This document shows, piece after piece, positions 9,840 to 18,873 of a DNA stretch of 32,375 nucleotides. A program made the translations under genes and the position numbers. The stretch comes from Solirubrobacteraceae bacterium. Its GTDB lineage: Bacteria > Actinomycetota > Thermoleophilia > Solirubrobacterales > Solirubrobacteraceae. The stretch's first letter is position 1. Each line of letters begins with the position of its first letter. The notes under the pieces are model-generated. The model did not search any database. It saw nothing but the letters and a program-made list of their open reading frames with translations, and was not told the origin of the DNA. The stretch is taken from contig JAURVW010000925.1 in the NCBI GenBank assembly GCA_030655275.1, positions 1 to 32,375 on the forward strand, in the 5' to 3' direction.

Positions 9840-10721
9840 ATGCCCGTCCACGCCGGTCTCCGTCGCCTGATCCTCACCGCCGTCCTCGGGGTCTCCGCGC
9901 TCGCGGCGCCAGCCGCGCTGGCGTCTCCGTACGCGAAGGGACCCGATCCGACGGCGGCCGAGGTGGCCAAGCCGTTCGGGCCGTACGCCGTCGACGAGCT
10001 CAAGGTGCCGAACTCCGCGTCGCCCGACTTCGGCCCGGCCACGATCTTCGCCCCGAAGGCTCCCGCCGGGACCACCTTCGGCGTCGTCGGCGTGTCGCCC
10101 GGGTTCCTCGCCGAGCAGTGGACCCTCACGTGGCTCGCGCGCCGCGTCGCGAGCCAGGGCTTCGTGACGGTCGTGTTCACGCCCAACAGCCTCACGGCAA
10201 CGCCGGTGCAGCGCAGCCGCGCGCTGTCCGCCGCCCTCGAGTTCACCACCACGCAGAGCGCCGCGAAGGCGCTCACCGATCCGTCGCGCCTCGCCGTGAT
10301 CGGGCACTCGATGGGCGGGGGCGCTGCACTCGAGGCCACCCGCCGCGACGCGACCCTCAAGGCGTCGGTCGCCATCGCGCCGTGGAGCCAGTGGAAGAGC
10401 TTCGACGCCGTCGCCACGCCGACGATGGTGCTCGGCTTCAAGCCCGACTGGATCGCGCCCGTCGCCAAGCACGCGAAGCCGTTCTATGCGTCGCTCGCGC
10501 CGAGTCTCCCCAAGGCCTACCTCGAGCTCAACCTCGACCACGCCCTGCCGTCGCTCGTGCCCGTCTCCGAGGTCTCGCGCGCGACGGTGAACTGGCTCAA
10601 GCGGTTCGTCGACGACGACGAGCGCTACACGCAGGCGCTCTGCCCCGCCGTCACCGGCGTGAAGACGGCGACGATCACGGGCTACGAGAGCTCGTGCGGT
10701 GACGGTCCGCTCGCGCCGTAG
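9840..10721 (+). CDS. Secreted PETase/cutinase-like alpha/beta hydrolase
   Basis: Signal peptide; SPYAKGPDPTAAEV; GHSMGGGAAL; APW; PDWIAPV; YLELNLDH; VNWLKRFVDDDERYTQALCP...SSC, colinear with PETase-family landmarks. Confidence 0.82.
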   Translation: MPVHAGLRRLILTAVLGVSALAAPAALASPYAKGPDPTAAEVAKPFGPYAVDELKVPNSASPDFGPATIFAPKAPAGTTFGVVGVSPGFLAEQWTLTWLARRVASQGFVTVVFTPNSLTATPVQRSRALSAALEFTTTQSAAKALTDPSRLAVIGHSMGGGAALEATRRDATLKASVAIAPWSQWKSFDAVATPTMVLGFKPDWIAPVAKHAKPFYASLAPSLPKAYLELNLDHALPSLVPVSEVSRATVNWLKRFVDDDERYTQALCPAVTGVKTATITGYESSCGDGPLAP

Positions 10722-10761
10722 CCACGCTCGCGGGCGTCCGGGATGCAACACTCCCGCGACC

Positions 10762-12084
10762 ATGGCCGGCCGCGCAGACTTCGACATCTACAACGTCCTC
10801 CTGGGCCTCGGCCGCATCCGCGAGCAGGGCCAGGTCATGGAGGCGATGCTCAACCCGCGCTTCCTGATGCGACTGCGGCGCACCCTCCTGCCGCTGCCGA
10901 TCATCGACCGCAAGCGCGAGGCGTACGACGTGGCCACGCTGTTCCCCGCGTTCAGGTCCGAACCGATCAAGGCCCTGCAGGGCAAGCGGATCGGCATGAT
11001 CGCCGGCGGTGGCTCGGGCGGGTGCGTGTCGCTGATCGGGGTGAAGCGCGCCTTCGAGGAGGCCGGCATCGAGCCGGCGATGATCTCGTCCTGCTCCGGC
11101 GGCACGCTCTGGGGCTCCATGTGGGCGGCCGGGCTGAGCGCCGAGGAGATGGCCGAGTTCTCCCTCGGCTGGGAGATCGAGGACTACCTCGACATCCAAT
11201 GGCACAAGATCCCGGGGTTCGTCGCCTCCGCGTTCAAGGGCTTCACCGGCGTCGCCAAGGGTGCCGCGATCCAGCGCACGTTCGACGACCGCTTCGGCAA
11301 CCTCACGGTCGGCGAGCTGCCGATCCCGCTCACCTCGATCGTCTACGACATGGACCGCGGCGGGGTCGAGTACTTCGGCCCGGAGACCCATCCGGAACTC
11401 ACCGTCGGCCAACTCGTGCGCATCGCGATCGCCCTTCCACTCGTGATGGAGGCCGTCCGCGTGAATGGCCACCTCTACGTCGACGGCGGCGTCGTCGACC
11501 TCCTCCCCTCCCGCCCGCTGCACGACGACGGCAAGATCGACCACGCCATCGCCGTCAACGTGATGCTCCCGCCGCAGCTCCAGCCGGCCGATCTCACCGG
11601 CTGGGAGGACCGCCTCATGGGCATCCTGGACGCTGCCCGACAGGCCGAGCAGGGCTTCCACGTCGAGTCCGGTCGCCGCACCCGTGCAGACTTCGAAGGG
11701 CGGTTCACGATGATCGACGCCGCCGACCACGCCCTCCTGCGCGGCCCGTCGTTCTTCGATCTGTTCCTCGACCGCTCCCGCTGGCCCGCCCTGATCCAGA
11801 ACGGCTACGAGCAGGCCAAGCTCGAGCTCGCGAAGCTCGACGCGAAGCCGACGCGGGCCGCGGCCCCGAAGCGCGCGCGGGCGGCTTCGACCGCCGCCCC
11901 GAAGCGGGCCCGGGCGGCGTCGACGGCGGCGTCGAAGACCGCGGTCAAGACGACGTCGACGAAAACCGCGATCAAGACGATGGCATCGAAGACCGCGGTC
12001 AAGACGACATCGACGAAGCCGGCCGCCAAGGCCGCGCCGACGCCGCGCGCGAAGAAGCCGGCGACGAGGTCCGCCGCCGGCTGA
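10762..12084 (+). CDS. Patatin-like phospholipase with Lys/Ala/Thr-rich repetitive C-terminal tail
   Basis: GGGSGGCVSLIGVKRAFEEAGIEPAMISSCSGGTLWG nucleophile region and YVDGGVVDLLP Asp motif; basic tail after ~residue 360. Confidence 0.9.
   Translation: MAGRADFDIYNVLLGLGRIREQGQVMEAMLNPRFLMRLRRTLLPLPIIDRKREAYDVATLFPAFRSEPIKALQGKRIGMIAGGGSGGCVSLIGVKRAFEEAGIEPAMISSCSGGTLWGSMWAAGLSAEEMAEFSLGWEIEDYLDIQWHKIPGFVASAFKGFTGVAKGAAIQRTFDDRFGNLTVGELPIPLTSIVYDMDRGGVEYFGPETHPELTVGQLVRIAIALPLVMEAVRVNGHLYVDGGVVDLLPSRPLHDDGKIDHAIAVNVMLPPQLQPADLTGWEDRLMGILDAARQAEQGFHVESGRRTRADFEGRFTMIDAADHALLRGPSFFDLFLDRSRWPALIQNGYEQAKLELAKLDAKPTRAAAPKRARAASTAAPKRARAASTAASKTAVKTTSTKTAIKTMASKTAVKTTSTKPAAKAAPTPRAKKPATRSAAG
11859..12060 (+). 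repeat. Degenerate tandem repeats encoding patatin tail (APKRARAAST x2; SKTAVKTTSTK units)
   Basis: Near-identical units GCGTCGAAGACCGCGGTCAAGACGACGTCGACGAA and GCATCGAAGACCGCGGTCAAGACGACATCGACGAA. Confidence 0.8.
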
Positions 12085-12161
12085 GCCGGACCGGCGCGCC
12101 CGAGCCGGGCCTTGGCCTTCCAGCCCGGCCCGGCGGCCCGAACGCTCGGCCCGAGGGTCGC

Positions 12162-12359
12162 CTAGTCGCCCTGGGGTGAGGCGGGGTGCGCGTCGTCCTG
12201 CTCGCGGACCTGTTCGACGCCGTGGTCGGAATCGATGCCGATCTCCTGCCCGAACTCCGGGCAGGCCTCGTTGCGGCACTCCCAGCCGTGCTCGTGCCCG
12301 GCGAGGGCGAGCGAGGCCGGCTGATGACATTGCGGACAGAGCGGTGGGGCGTTCGTCAT
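12162..12359 (-). CDS. Small zinc-ribbon-like protein (65 aa)
   Basis: CPQC and CRNEAC Cys pairs; TACGCT -10-like hexamer 6 nt from ATG. Confidence 0.65.
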   Translation of the reverse strand: MTNAPPLCPQCHQPASLALAGHEHGWECRNEACPEFGQEIGIDSDHGVEQVREQDDAHPASPQGD

Positions 12360-12411
12360 GCGCCGAGCGTAACCCGGACCCCACCGGAGCAGGGCGAACC
12401 CGTCGGGGCAT

Positions 12412-12496
12412 CCGCGGACGCACCGGTTTGTTGGGTCGCAAGTTCATCTGCTCGGTCCAGATGAATTTGCGAGTCATCGAACCGGTGCATCGGTGG
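12412..12496 (+). ncRNA. Candidate structured leader RNA or small RNA: ~39-position stem with 7-nt loop
   Basis: 12412-12450 pairs with 12458-12496 with no bulges: 4 mismatches and 4 G.U wobbles in + strand RNA. Confidence 0.5.
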
Positions 12497-12539
12497 CGAC
12501 GTCTCAATCCCCGGATCCGAGCATGCGATCATCGGCCCC

Positions 12540-12998
12540 GTGACCAGCCGGAAGGCCATCACGCCCGATGCCCGGGCGCAGGGACTGCGCGATCTCGCGC
12601 TGCTGCGCAAGGTGCGCGACCGCATCGACCGTGAGTACGCGCAGCCCCTCGACGTCGAGGCGCTCGCGCGCGGCGCGCACATGTCGGCCGGGCACTTCAG
12701 TCGTCAGTTCAAGGCGGCCTACGGCGAGTCGCCCTACGGCTACCTGATGACCCGCCGGATCGAGCGCGCGATGGCCTTGCTTCGCCGCGGCGACCAGAAC
12801 GTCACCGAGGTCTGCTTCGCCGTCGGATTCAGCTCGCTCGGCACGTTCAGTACGCGATTCACCGAGCTCGTCGGGATGCCGCCGAGCGAATATCGCACGG
12901 TGGAAGCCGAAGCGATGGCCGGCGTCCCGGCCTGCGTGGCCAAGCGGGTCACCAAACCGATCAGGAATCGAGAAGCGGCCGTCGTCGATGGCGCTTAA
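12540..12998 (+). CDS. AraC family transcriptional regulator
   Basis: AHMSAGHFSRQFKAAYGESPYGYLMTRRIERAMALL...VTEVCFAVGFSSLGTFSTRFTELVGMPPSEYR. Confidence 0.93.
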   Translation: MTSRKAITPDARAQGLRDLALLRKVRDRIDREYAQPLDVEALARGAHMSAGHFSRQFKAAYGESPYGYLMTRRIERAMALLRRGDQNVTEVCFAVGFSSLGTFSTRFTELVGMPPSEYRTVEAEAMAGVPACVAKRVTKPIRNREAAVVDGA

Positions 12999-13422
12999 CG
13001 TCCCGGCCATGGACCTCTCGATCTATTCCACGATGCTTCCCCACACCGATCCGGAGGCGTCGCTCGCGTTCTACCGCGACACGCTCGGGTTCGAACTGCG
13101 CAACGACGTCGGCTACAACGGCATGCGCTGGCTGACCGTCGGCCCGGCAGAGGATCCGGCGGCGCCGTCGATCGTCCTCTACCCGCCGGAGGCCGACCCG
13201 GGCGCCACCGAGGACGAGCGCAAGACGATCGCGGAGATGATGGCGAAGGGCACGTACGCGAGCATCAACCTCGTCTCGCCCGACCTCGACGCCACCTTCG
13301 AGCGCCTCCAGGCCGGCGACGCCGAGGTCGTGCAGGAGCCGACCGACCAGCCGTACGGCATCCGCGACTGCGCGTTCCGCGACCCGGCCGGCAACCTGCT
13401 GCGGATCCAGCAGGCGAGCTGA
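12988..13422 (+). CDS. VOC family protein (possible start at 13009)
   Basis: [21 protein letters not shown]...[17 protein letters not shown]; overlaps AraC ORF. Confidence 0.9.
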   Translation: MALNVPAMDLSIYSTMLPHTDPEASLAFYRDTLGFELRNDVGYNGMRWLTVGPAEDPAAPSIVLYPPEADPGATEDERKTIAEMMAKGTYASINLVSPDLDATFERLQAGDAEVVQEPTDQPYGIRDCAFRDPAGNLLRIQQAS

Positions 13423-13513
13423 GCCGACCGGCGAACAGCTGACCTGAGTCCTTCGCGCGGGCCGGATCCCTCGCACGCAGACGCCGGCCCCACCCCACCC
13501 CGACGGAGACACG

Positions 13514-15886
13514 ATGACCAAGGCCAACGAGATCGACGCGACGACGGCCGCGCGCGCCGACAGTCACGAGGTCATCCGCGTCCAGGGTGCCCGGGAGAAC
13601 AACCTCAAGGACATCACCATCGAGATCCCCAAGCGCCGTCTGACGGTGTTCACGGGGGTCTCGGGCTCCGGCAAGAGCTCGCTCGTGTTCGGGACGATCG
13701 CCGCCGAGTCCCAGCGGCTCATCAACGAGACCTACAGCGCGTTCCTGCAGGGCATGATGGCCTCGCAGGCGCGCCCCGACGTCGACGTGCTCGAAGGGCT
13801 CACGACCGCGATCCTCGTCGACCAGGAGCGGATGGGCGCGAACGCCCGCTCGACCGTCGGCACCGTCACCGACGCGAACGCGGGACTACGCATCCTGTTC
13901 AGCCGTCTCGGGCAGCCGTACGTCGGCGGCCCGAAGGCCTTCGCGTTCAACATCCCGTCGGTCAGTGGCGGCGGCGCGATGACGGTCAAGGGCGAGACGG
14001 TCCGTCGCACCTTCAGCGTCACGGGCGGCATGTGCCCCACGTGCGAGGGCATGGGGAGCGTCACCGACGTCGACCTCACGCAGCTCTACGACGACTCCAA
14101 GTCGCTGCGCGGCGGCGCGCTCACGATCCCCGGTTACACCGCCGACGGCTGGGGCGTGCGGATCTTCAGCGAGTCGGGGGTCGTCGACGGCGACAAGCCC
14201 ATCCGCGACTTCACGGCGCAGGAGCTCGAGGACTTCCTGCGGGCCGAGCCGCGGAAGGTGAAGGTCGGCAGCATCAACATGACCTACGAGGGGCTGATCC
14301 CGAAGGTCCAGAAGTCGTTTTTGCAAAAGGACCGCGAGGCGATGCAGCCCCACATCCGGGCGTTCGTCGACCGCGCCGTCACTTACACGAAGTGCCCCGA
14401 CTGCGAGGGCACACGACTGGCCGAGGGCGCGCGTTCGTCGAAGATCGAGGGCATCAGCATCGCCGACGCGTGCCAGATGCAGATCACCGAGCTCGCGGCC
14501 TGGATCGCCGACCTCGACGAGCCGTCGGTCGCGCCGCTGCTGCACTCCCTCTCCCACCTCTTCGACTCGTTCGTGGAGATCGGCCTCGGCTATCTCTCCC
14601 TCGACCGACCCTCCGGCACGCTCTCCGGCGGCGAGGCGCAGCGCACGAAGATGATCCGTCACCTCGGCTCGGCCCTCACCGACGTGACCTACGTGTTCGA
14701 CGAGCCGACGGTCGGCCTGCACCCGCACGACATCGAGCGGATGAACCAACTCCTGCTGCGCCTGCGCGACAAGGGCAACACGGTGCTCGTGGTCGAGCAC
14801 AAGCCGGAGGCGATGGCCATCGCCGACCACATCGTCGACCTCGGTCCCAAAGCCGGCAAGGCGGGTGGCGAGATCGTCTTCGAAGGCAGCATCGAAGACC
14901 TTCGCAACGCCGACACGCTCACGGGCCGCCACCTCGACGACCGAGCCTCGATCAAGGACGAGGTCCGTGCGCGGGCCGGCACGCTCGAGGTGCGCGGCGC
15001 CAGCGCCAACAACCTCAGGGACGTCGACGTCGACGTGCCGCTCGGCGTGCTCGTGACCGTGACGGGCGTGGCCGGATCGGGCAAGAGCTCGCTGATCCAC
15101 GGCTCGATCGCCGGACGCGAAGGCGTCGTGACCGTCGATCAGGGCGCGATCCGCGGGTCGCGGCGCAGCAACCCGGGTACGTACACGGGCGTGCTGGAGC
15201 CGATCCGCAAGGCGTTCGCGAAGGCCAACGGCGTGAAGCCGGCGCTCTTCTCGACGAACTCCGAGGGTGCGTGCCCGACCTGCAAGGGCGCGGGCGTGGT
15301 CTACACCGAGCTGGGCTTCATGGACACGGTCTCCAACCCCTGCGACGACTGCGACGCGAAGGGCTTCCAGCCGGAGGTGCTCGAGTACCACCTCGGTGGC
15401 AAGGACATCAGCGAGGTGCTGGCGATGCCGCTCGCCGACGCCGAGGCGTTCTTCCGCGACGGCGACGCGAAGGTGAAGGCGGCCCACGACATCCTGCACC
15501 GCCTCGTCGACGTCGGACTCGGGTATGTGAGTCTCGGCCAGCCGCTCACGACGCTCTCCGGTGGCGAGCGCCAGCGCCTCAAGCTCGCGGTCCAGATGGC
15601 CGGCGAGGGCGACGTCTACGTGCTCGACGAGCCCACCACCGGCCTGCACCTCGCCGACGTTCAGCAGCTGCTCGGGCTCCTCGACCGCCTCGTGGACTCC
15701 GGGAAGTCGGTGATCGTGATCGAGCACCACCAGGCCGTGATGGCCCACGCCGACTGGATCATCGACATCGGCCCGGGCGCCGGCCACGACGGTGGCTCGG
15801 TCGTCTTCGAGGGCACCCCGGCCGAGCTCGTGAAGGATCGCTCGACGCTCACGGGGCAGCACCTGGCGGAGTACGTCGGCGCCTGA
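13514..15886 (+). CDS. Short UvrA-like ABC ATPase (UvrA paralog, about 790 aa)
   Basis: [85 protein letters not shown]. Confidence 0.93.
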   Translation: MTKANEIDATTAARADSHEVIRVQGARENNLKDITIEIPKRRLTVFTGVSGSGKSSLVFGTIAAESQRLINETYSAFLQGMMASQARPDVDVLEGLTTAILVDQERMGANARSTVGTVTDANAGLRILFSRLGQPYVGGPKAFAFNIPSVSGGGAMTVKGETVRRTFSVTGGMCPTCEGMGSVTDVDLTQLYDDSKSLRGGALTIPGYTADGWGVRIFSESGVVDGDKPIRDFTAQELEDFLRAEPRKVKVGSINMTYEGLIPKVQKSFLQKDREAMQPHIRAFVDRAVTYTKCPDCEGTRLAEGARSSKIEGISIADACQMQITELAAWIADLDEPSVAPLLHSLSHLFDSFVEIGLGYLSLDRPSGTLSGGEAQRTKMIRHLGSALTDVTYVFDEPTVGLHPHDIERMNQLLLRLRDKGNTVLVVEHKPEAMAIADHIVDLGPKAGKAGGEIVFEGSIEDLRNADTLTGRHLDDRASIKDEVRARAGTLEVRGASANNLRDVDVDVPLGVLVTVTGVAGSGKSSLIHGSIAGREGVVTVDQGAIRGSRRSNPGTYTGVLEPIRKAFAKANGVKPALFSTNSEGACPTCKGAGVVYTELGFMDTVSNPCDDCDAKGFQPEVLEYHLGGKDISEVLAMPLADAEAFFRDGDAKVKAAHDILHRLVDVGLGYVSLGQPLTTLSGGERQRLKLAVQMAGEGDVYVLDEPTTGLHLADVQQLLGLLDRLVDSGKSVIVIEHHQAVMAHADWIIDIGPGAGHDGGSVVFEGTPAELVKDRSTLTGQHLAEYVGA

Positions 15887-15905
15887 GCATCGCCATCATG
15901 GAGGC

Positions 15906-16808
15906 GTGCTGTCGAAGGGTGCCTTCCTCTGCCTGGCCTCCGCCGCCGCGTTCGGGGCGATGGGCATCTTCGGCAAGCTCGCCTACGACGAGGGCGTGAC
16001 GGTCCAGACGTTGCTGTCGGTGCGGTTCGTGATCGCGGCGACGGCGATGTGGGCCTTCGTCATCGGCACCGGGCGGGCCGGGTTCCTACGGGAGCTCACG
16101 CGCCGCGACATCCTCCTCGCCCTCGCGCTCGGCGGCATCGGCTACAGCGCGCAGTCCGGCGCGTACTTCGCGGCGCTCGAACGCATCGACGCGTCGCTGC
16201 TGGGCCTGCTGCTCTACACGTTCCCGTCGATGGTGGCCGTCGCCGCGATCGTGCTCGGACGTGAGCCCAGGAGCTGGCGGACGGCCCTCGCCGTCACGCT
16301 TGCCTCGGGTGGCCTGGTGCTCGTCTTGGCCGGAGCGGCCGGTGGCACGCTCGACCCGCTCGGTACGGCGCTCGGCATCACGACGGCGGTCGTCTACGCG
16401 ACCTACATCCTCAGCTCGCAGGGCGTGGCCGGCCGCATCGGGCCGCTGGCGATGACGACCTTCGTCTGCACCGGCGCCGCGATCACCCCGACCGTGATCG
16501 GGCTGCTGCTCGGCGGGATCGACCTCGGTAGCGTCACGCCGGCCGGCTACGGCTGGCTCACGGCCATCGCGCTCGTGTCGACGGTCGGTGCCATCGCCCT
16601 CTTCTTCGCGGGCCTGCCGATCGTCGGCCCGACGGCCGCATCGATCCTCTCGACGTTCGAGCCCGTCGTCACCGTCGCCCTGGCCTACGCGGCCTTTGGC
16701 GAGGCCCTCGGCCCGGTGCAGTTGGTCGGCGGCGTGCTCGTGCTGCTCGCCGTCGTCGCGGTCCAGGCCAGGCGAACCGACCCGGTCGTGGCCGCCCCGG
16801 GCGTCTGA
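15906..16808 (+). CDS. EamA/DMT superfamily transporter
   Basis: About 10 hydrophobic helices; FGAMGIFGKLAYDEG; LLLYTFPSMVAVAAIVLGREP; STFEPVVTVALAYAAFGE. Confidence 0.9.
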   Translation: MLSKGAFLCLASAAAFGAMGIFGKLAYDEGVTVQTLLSVRFVIAATAMWAFVIGTGRAGFLRELTRRDILLALALGGIGYSAQSGAYFAALERIDASLLGLLLYTFPSMVAVAAIVLGREPRSWRTALAVTLASGGLVLVLAGAAGGTLDPLGTALGITTAVVYATYILSSQGVAGRIGPLAMTTFVCTGAAITPTVIGLLLGGIDLGSVTPAGYGWLTAIALVSTVGAIALFFAGLPIVGPTAASILSTFEPVVTVALAYAAFGEALGPVQLVGGVLVLLAVVAVQARRTDPVVAAPGV

Positions 16809-16836
16809 CCTCAGGGGTGACCGTAGGCTGACCCCC

Positions 16837-17232
16837 ATGCACCCCTTCCGAGCCGCCGTCGAAGCCGGCGACCACGACGCGATCAAGGCGATGCTCGCCG
16901 ACGACGTCACCTTCCTCAGCCCCGTCGCCTTTGCGCCGTACGAGGGCCGCGAGCTCGTCGCCGCCATCCTGCGCGGCGCCTTTCGCGTGCTGGGCGGTCT
17001 GCGGTACGTGCGCGAGCTCGAGGGCTCCGGCGGCGTCGACCACGCGCTCATGTTCAAGGCGACCGTCGACGGCAAGGACGTCCACGGCTGCGACTTCCTC
17101 CATCTCAACGAGGCCGGCGAGATCGCCGAGTTCTGCGTGATGGTGCGCCCGCTCTCCGGCGCGAATGCCGTCGCGACCGAGATGGGCAAGCAGTTCGAGC
17201 TGATCAAACGGGAACTCGGGCTGCCCGGCTGA
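16837..17232 (+). CDS. NTF2/SnoaL-like protein
   Basis: FRAAVEAGDHDAIKAMLADDVTFLSPVAFAPYEGRE...HLNEAGEIAEFCVMVRP. Confidence 0.85.
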   Translation: MHPFRAAVEAGDHDAIKAMLADDVTFLSPVAFAPYEGRELVAAILRGAFRVLGGLRYVRELEGSGGVDHALMFKATVDGKDVHGCDFLHLNEAGEIAEFCVMVRPLSGANAVATEMGKQFELIKRELGLPG

Positions 17233-17234
17233 CG

Positions 17235-17250
17235 GACGCGCGGCCGCGTC
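17235..17250 (+). terminator. Hairpin just after the SnoaL-like gene
   Basis: GACGCG-CGGC-CGCGTC, 3 nt after the stop codon. Confidence 0.4.
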
Positions 17251-17316
17251 GCCGGCCGACCCTGCGCCGAGGCACAGTTCGTTCGCCGGCGCCTCGACGG
17301 AGAAGGGGCGCGCTCG

Positions 17317-17718
17317 TCAGTCGAGCGGCTTGACGGCGACGGTCCGGTCGCCGCCGGCCGTTCCGGTGTTGACGACCTCGGCTCGCTCGAACATCACGAT
17401 CTCGCAGCCGTCACGGCCGACGGGCTGGTGCTCGACGCCTCTCGGCACGACGAACAGCTCGCCCGGGTCGAGCTCGATCGGATCCGAGTCTCTGAGGCGT
17501 AGCGTCAGATGCCCGGCGTGCACGAGGAACAGCTCGTCGGCGTCCTCGTGCGCATGCCAGACGAACTCGCCGTCGACCTTGGCGATCTTGAGCTGATATC
17601 CGTCGACGTCCGCGGCAGCGTGCGGCTGCCACAGCTCATCGAACGACGCGAACGCGTCGCGAAGGTTCACCTTGCTCGCCGGGTCTCGCGGCGGTCCGTC
17701 GGTAGGAAGTTCCGTCAT
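17317..17718 (-). CDS. Cupin-domain protein
   Basis: WHAHEDADELFLVHAGHLTLRL...LDPGELFVVPRGVEHQPV. Confidence 0.9.
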   Translation of the reverse strand: MTELPTDGPPRDPASKVNLRDAFASFDELWQPHAAADVDGYQLKIAKVDGEFVWHAHEDADELFLVHAGHLTLRLRDSDPIELDPGELFVVPRGVEHQPVGRDGCEIVMFERAEVVNTGTAGGDRTVAVKPLD

Positions 17719-17947
17719 GGCCCGAGCCTAGGACGGAACCGGGGCGCCGAGAACGATTCGTCGGACGGAGCGGTGCCCGATCCGGCGTCGCGGTCACGGT
17801 TGCCGGCGCCGAGATGAGCCCGGCCGCCTCGGCGCGGGCCTGCCGCGCCTCGGGCCCGCTGACCTGCGGCGTGTAGCCGAGCCAGCCGGCCCAGCTCGCG
17901 CCGGGGCGCACGGCCCCGGCGCGCTGGGATGTCGTCGCAGCCGTCAC
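17636..17947 (-). CDS. Possible short or degenerate ORF translationally coupled to SDR gene
   Basis: GTG start overlaps SDR stop (GTGA); first ~55 codons have high GC at third positions, later codons do not and overlap the cupin gene. Confidence 0.25.
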   Translation of the reverse strand: MTAATTSQRAGAVRPGASWAGWLGYTPQVSGPEARQARAEAAGLISAPATVTATPDRAPLRPTNRSRRPGSVLGSGHDGTSYRRTAARPGEQGEPSRRVRVVR

Positions 17948-18780
17948 GCCTGCACCGCCTCTCCCTGCGCGGCGACGGCCACGTGATTCCAGGCCTCCCA
18001 CTCGGCGAGGCGGCGTTCGTACTCGGCGCGGGTCATCGGCAAACCGGCCTCGCCGAGGAAGAGGCGCAGTGGCGGCTCCTCGGCATCGACGACCGCGAGG
18101 ATCGCTTCGCCCGTGGCCTCTGGGTCGCCCGGTTTCATCGAGCGCTCCTTGCGCCACTTCACCATGCGCTCGCGCGCCTCGGCGTAGGCCGGCAGCGGTG
18201 AGGCGTGGACCGACGACGGGCCGCCCCAGTCGGTCGCATAGCCCGCCGGCTCGATCAGCGTGACGTGGATGCCGAACTCCTTCACCTCGGCCGCCAGCGA
18301 CTGGCTGAACCCCTCGAGGGCCCACTTCGACGCGTGGTAGAGGCCGATGCCGGCGAACGCGTTCACGCCGCCGATCGACGACACCTGCAGGATGTTGCCG
18401 CTGCCCTGCGCGCGCATCGTGGGCAGCACCGCCTGCGTCACCCAGAGCGCGCCGAACACGTTCGTCTCCAGCTGCGCGCGGGCCTCGGCCTCGCTGATCT
18501 CCTCGATCATCCCGAAGAGGCCGTAACCGGCGTTGTTGATGGCCACGTCGATGCGGCCGAACCGTTCGACGGTCGCAGCCACGGCCGCGTCGATCGCCGT
18601 TCGGTCGGTCACGTCGAGGGAGAGCGGCAGCACCGACTCCCCGAATTCCTCGACCAGACCGTCGAGCGTCGACGCGTCGCGGGCGGTGGCCGCCACGCGG
18701 TCCCCGCGCTTGAGCGCGGCCTGCGCCCAGACCCGGCCGAAGCCCTTCGATGTTCCTGTGATGAACCAGACCTTGCTCAT
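17944..18780 (-). CDS. Short-chain dehydrogenase/reductase
   Basis: WFITGTSKGFGRVWAQAAL, NNAGYGLFG, YHASKWALEGFSQSLA. Confidence 0.95.
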   Translation of the reverse strand: MSKVWFITGTSKGFGRVWAQAALKRGDRVAATARDASTLDGLVEEFGESVLPLSLDVTDRTAIDAAVAATVERFGRIDVAINNAGYGLFGMIEEISEAEARAQLETNVFGALWVTQAVLPTMRAQGSGNILQVSSIGGVNAFAGIGLYHASKWALEGFSQSLAAEVKEFGIHVTLIEPAGYATDWGGPSSVHASPLPAYAEARERMVKWRKERSMKPGDPEATGEAILAVVDAEEPPLRLFLGEAGLPMTRAEYERRLAEWEAWNHVAVAAQGEAVQA

Positions 18781-18808
18781 GGCCCGTCTCCTCGGTGTCG
18801 CTACAATC

Positions 18809-18829
18809 AAACGGAACGCTGCTCCGCTT
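18809..18829. promoter_or_regulatory. Putative TetR operator 1
   Basis: AAACGGAACGCTGCTCCGCTT, dyad AARCGGA-N7-TCCGYTT. Confidence 0.7.
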
Positions 18830-18851
18830 CTTGTGATCGACACTAGCGGCA

Positions 18852-18872
18852 AAACGGAGTGGTGTTCCGCTT
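18852..18872. promoter_or_regulatory. Putative TetR operator 2
   Basis: AAACGGAGTGGTGTTCCGCTT, same dyad, 43 bp centre-to-centre from operator 1. Confidence 0.7.
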
Positions 18873-18873
18873 C

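Noticed and set aside
13886-15862. 658-aa minus-strand ORF antisense to the UvrA gene (and many similar long antisense ORFs, e.g. 1443-2702, 2510-3943, 4905-6947, 10675-12507)
   Set aside because: High-GC frames lack stop codons; these ORFs are Arg/Gly/Val/Leu-rich low-complexity translations with no recognisable domain and lie opposite well-supported genes.
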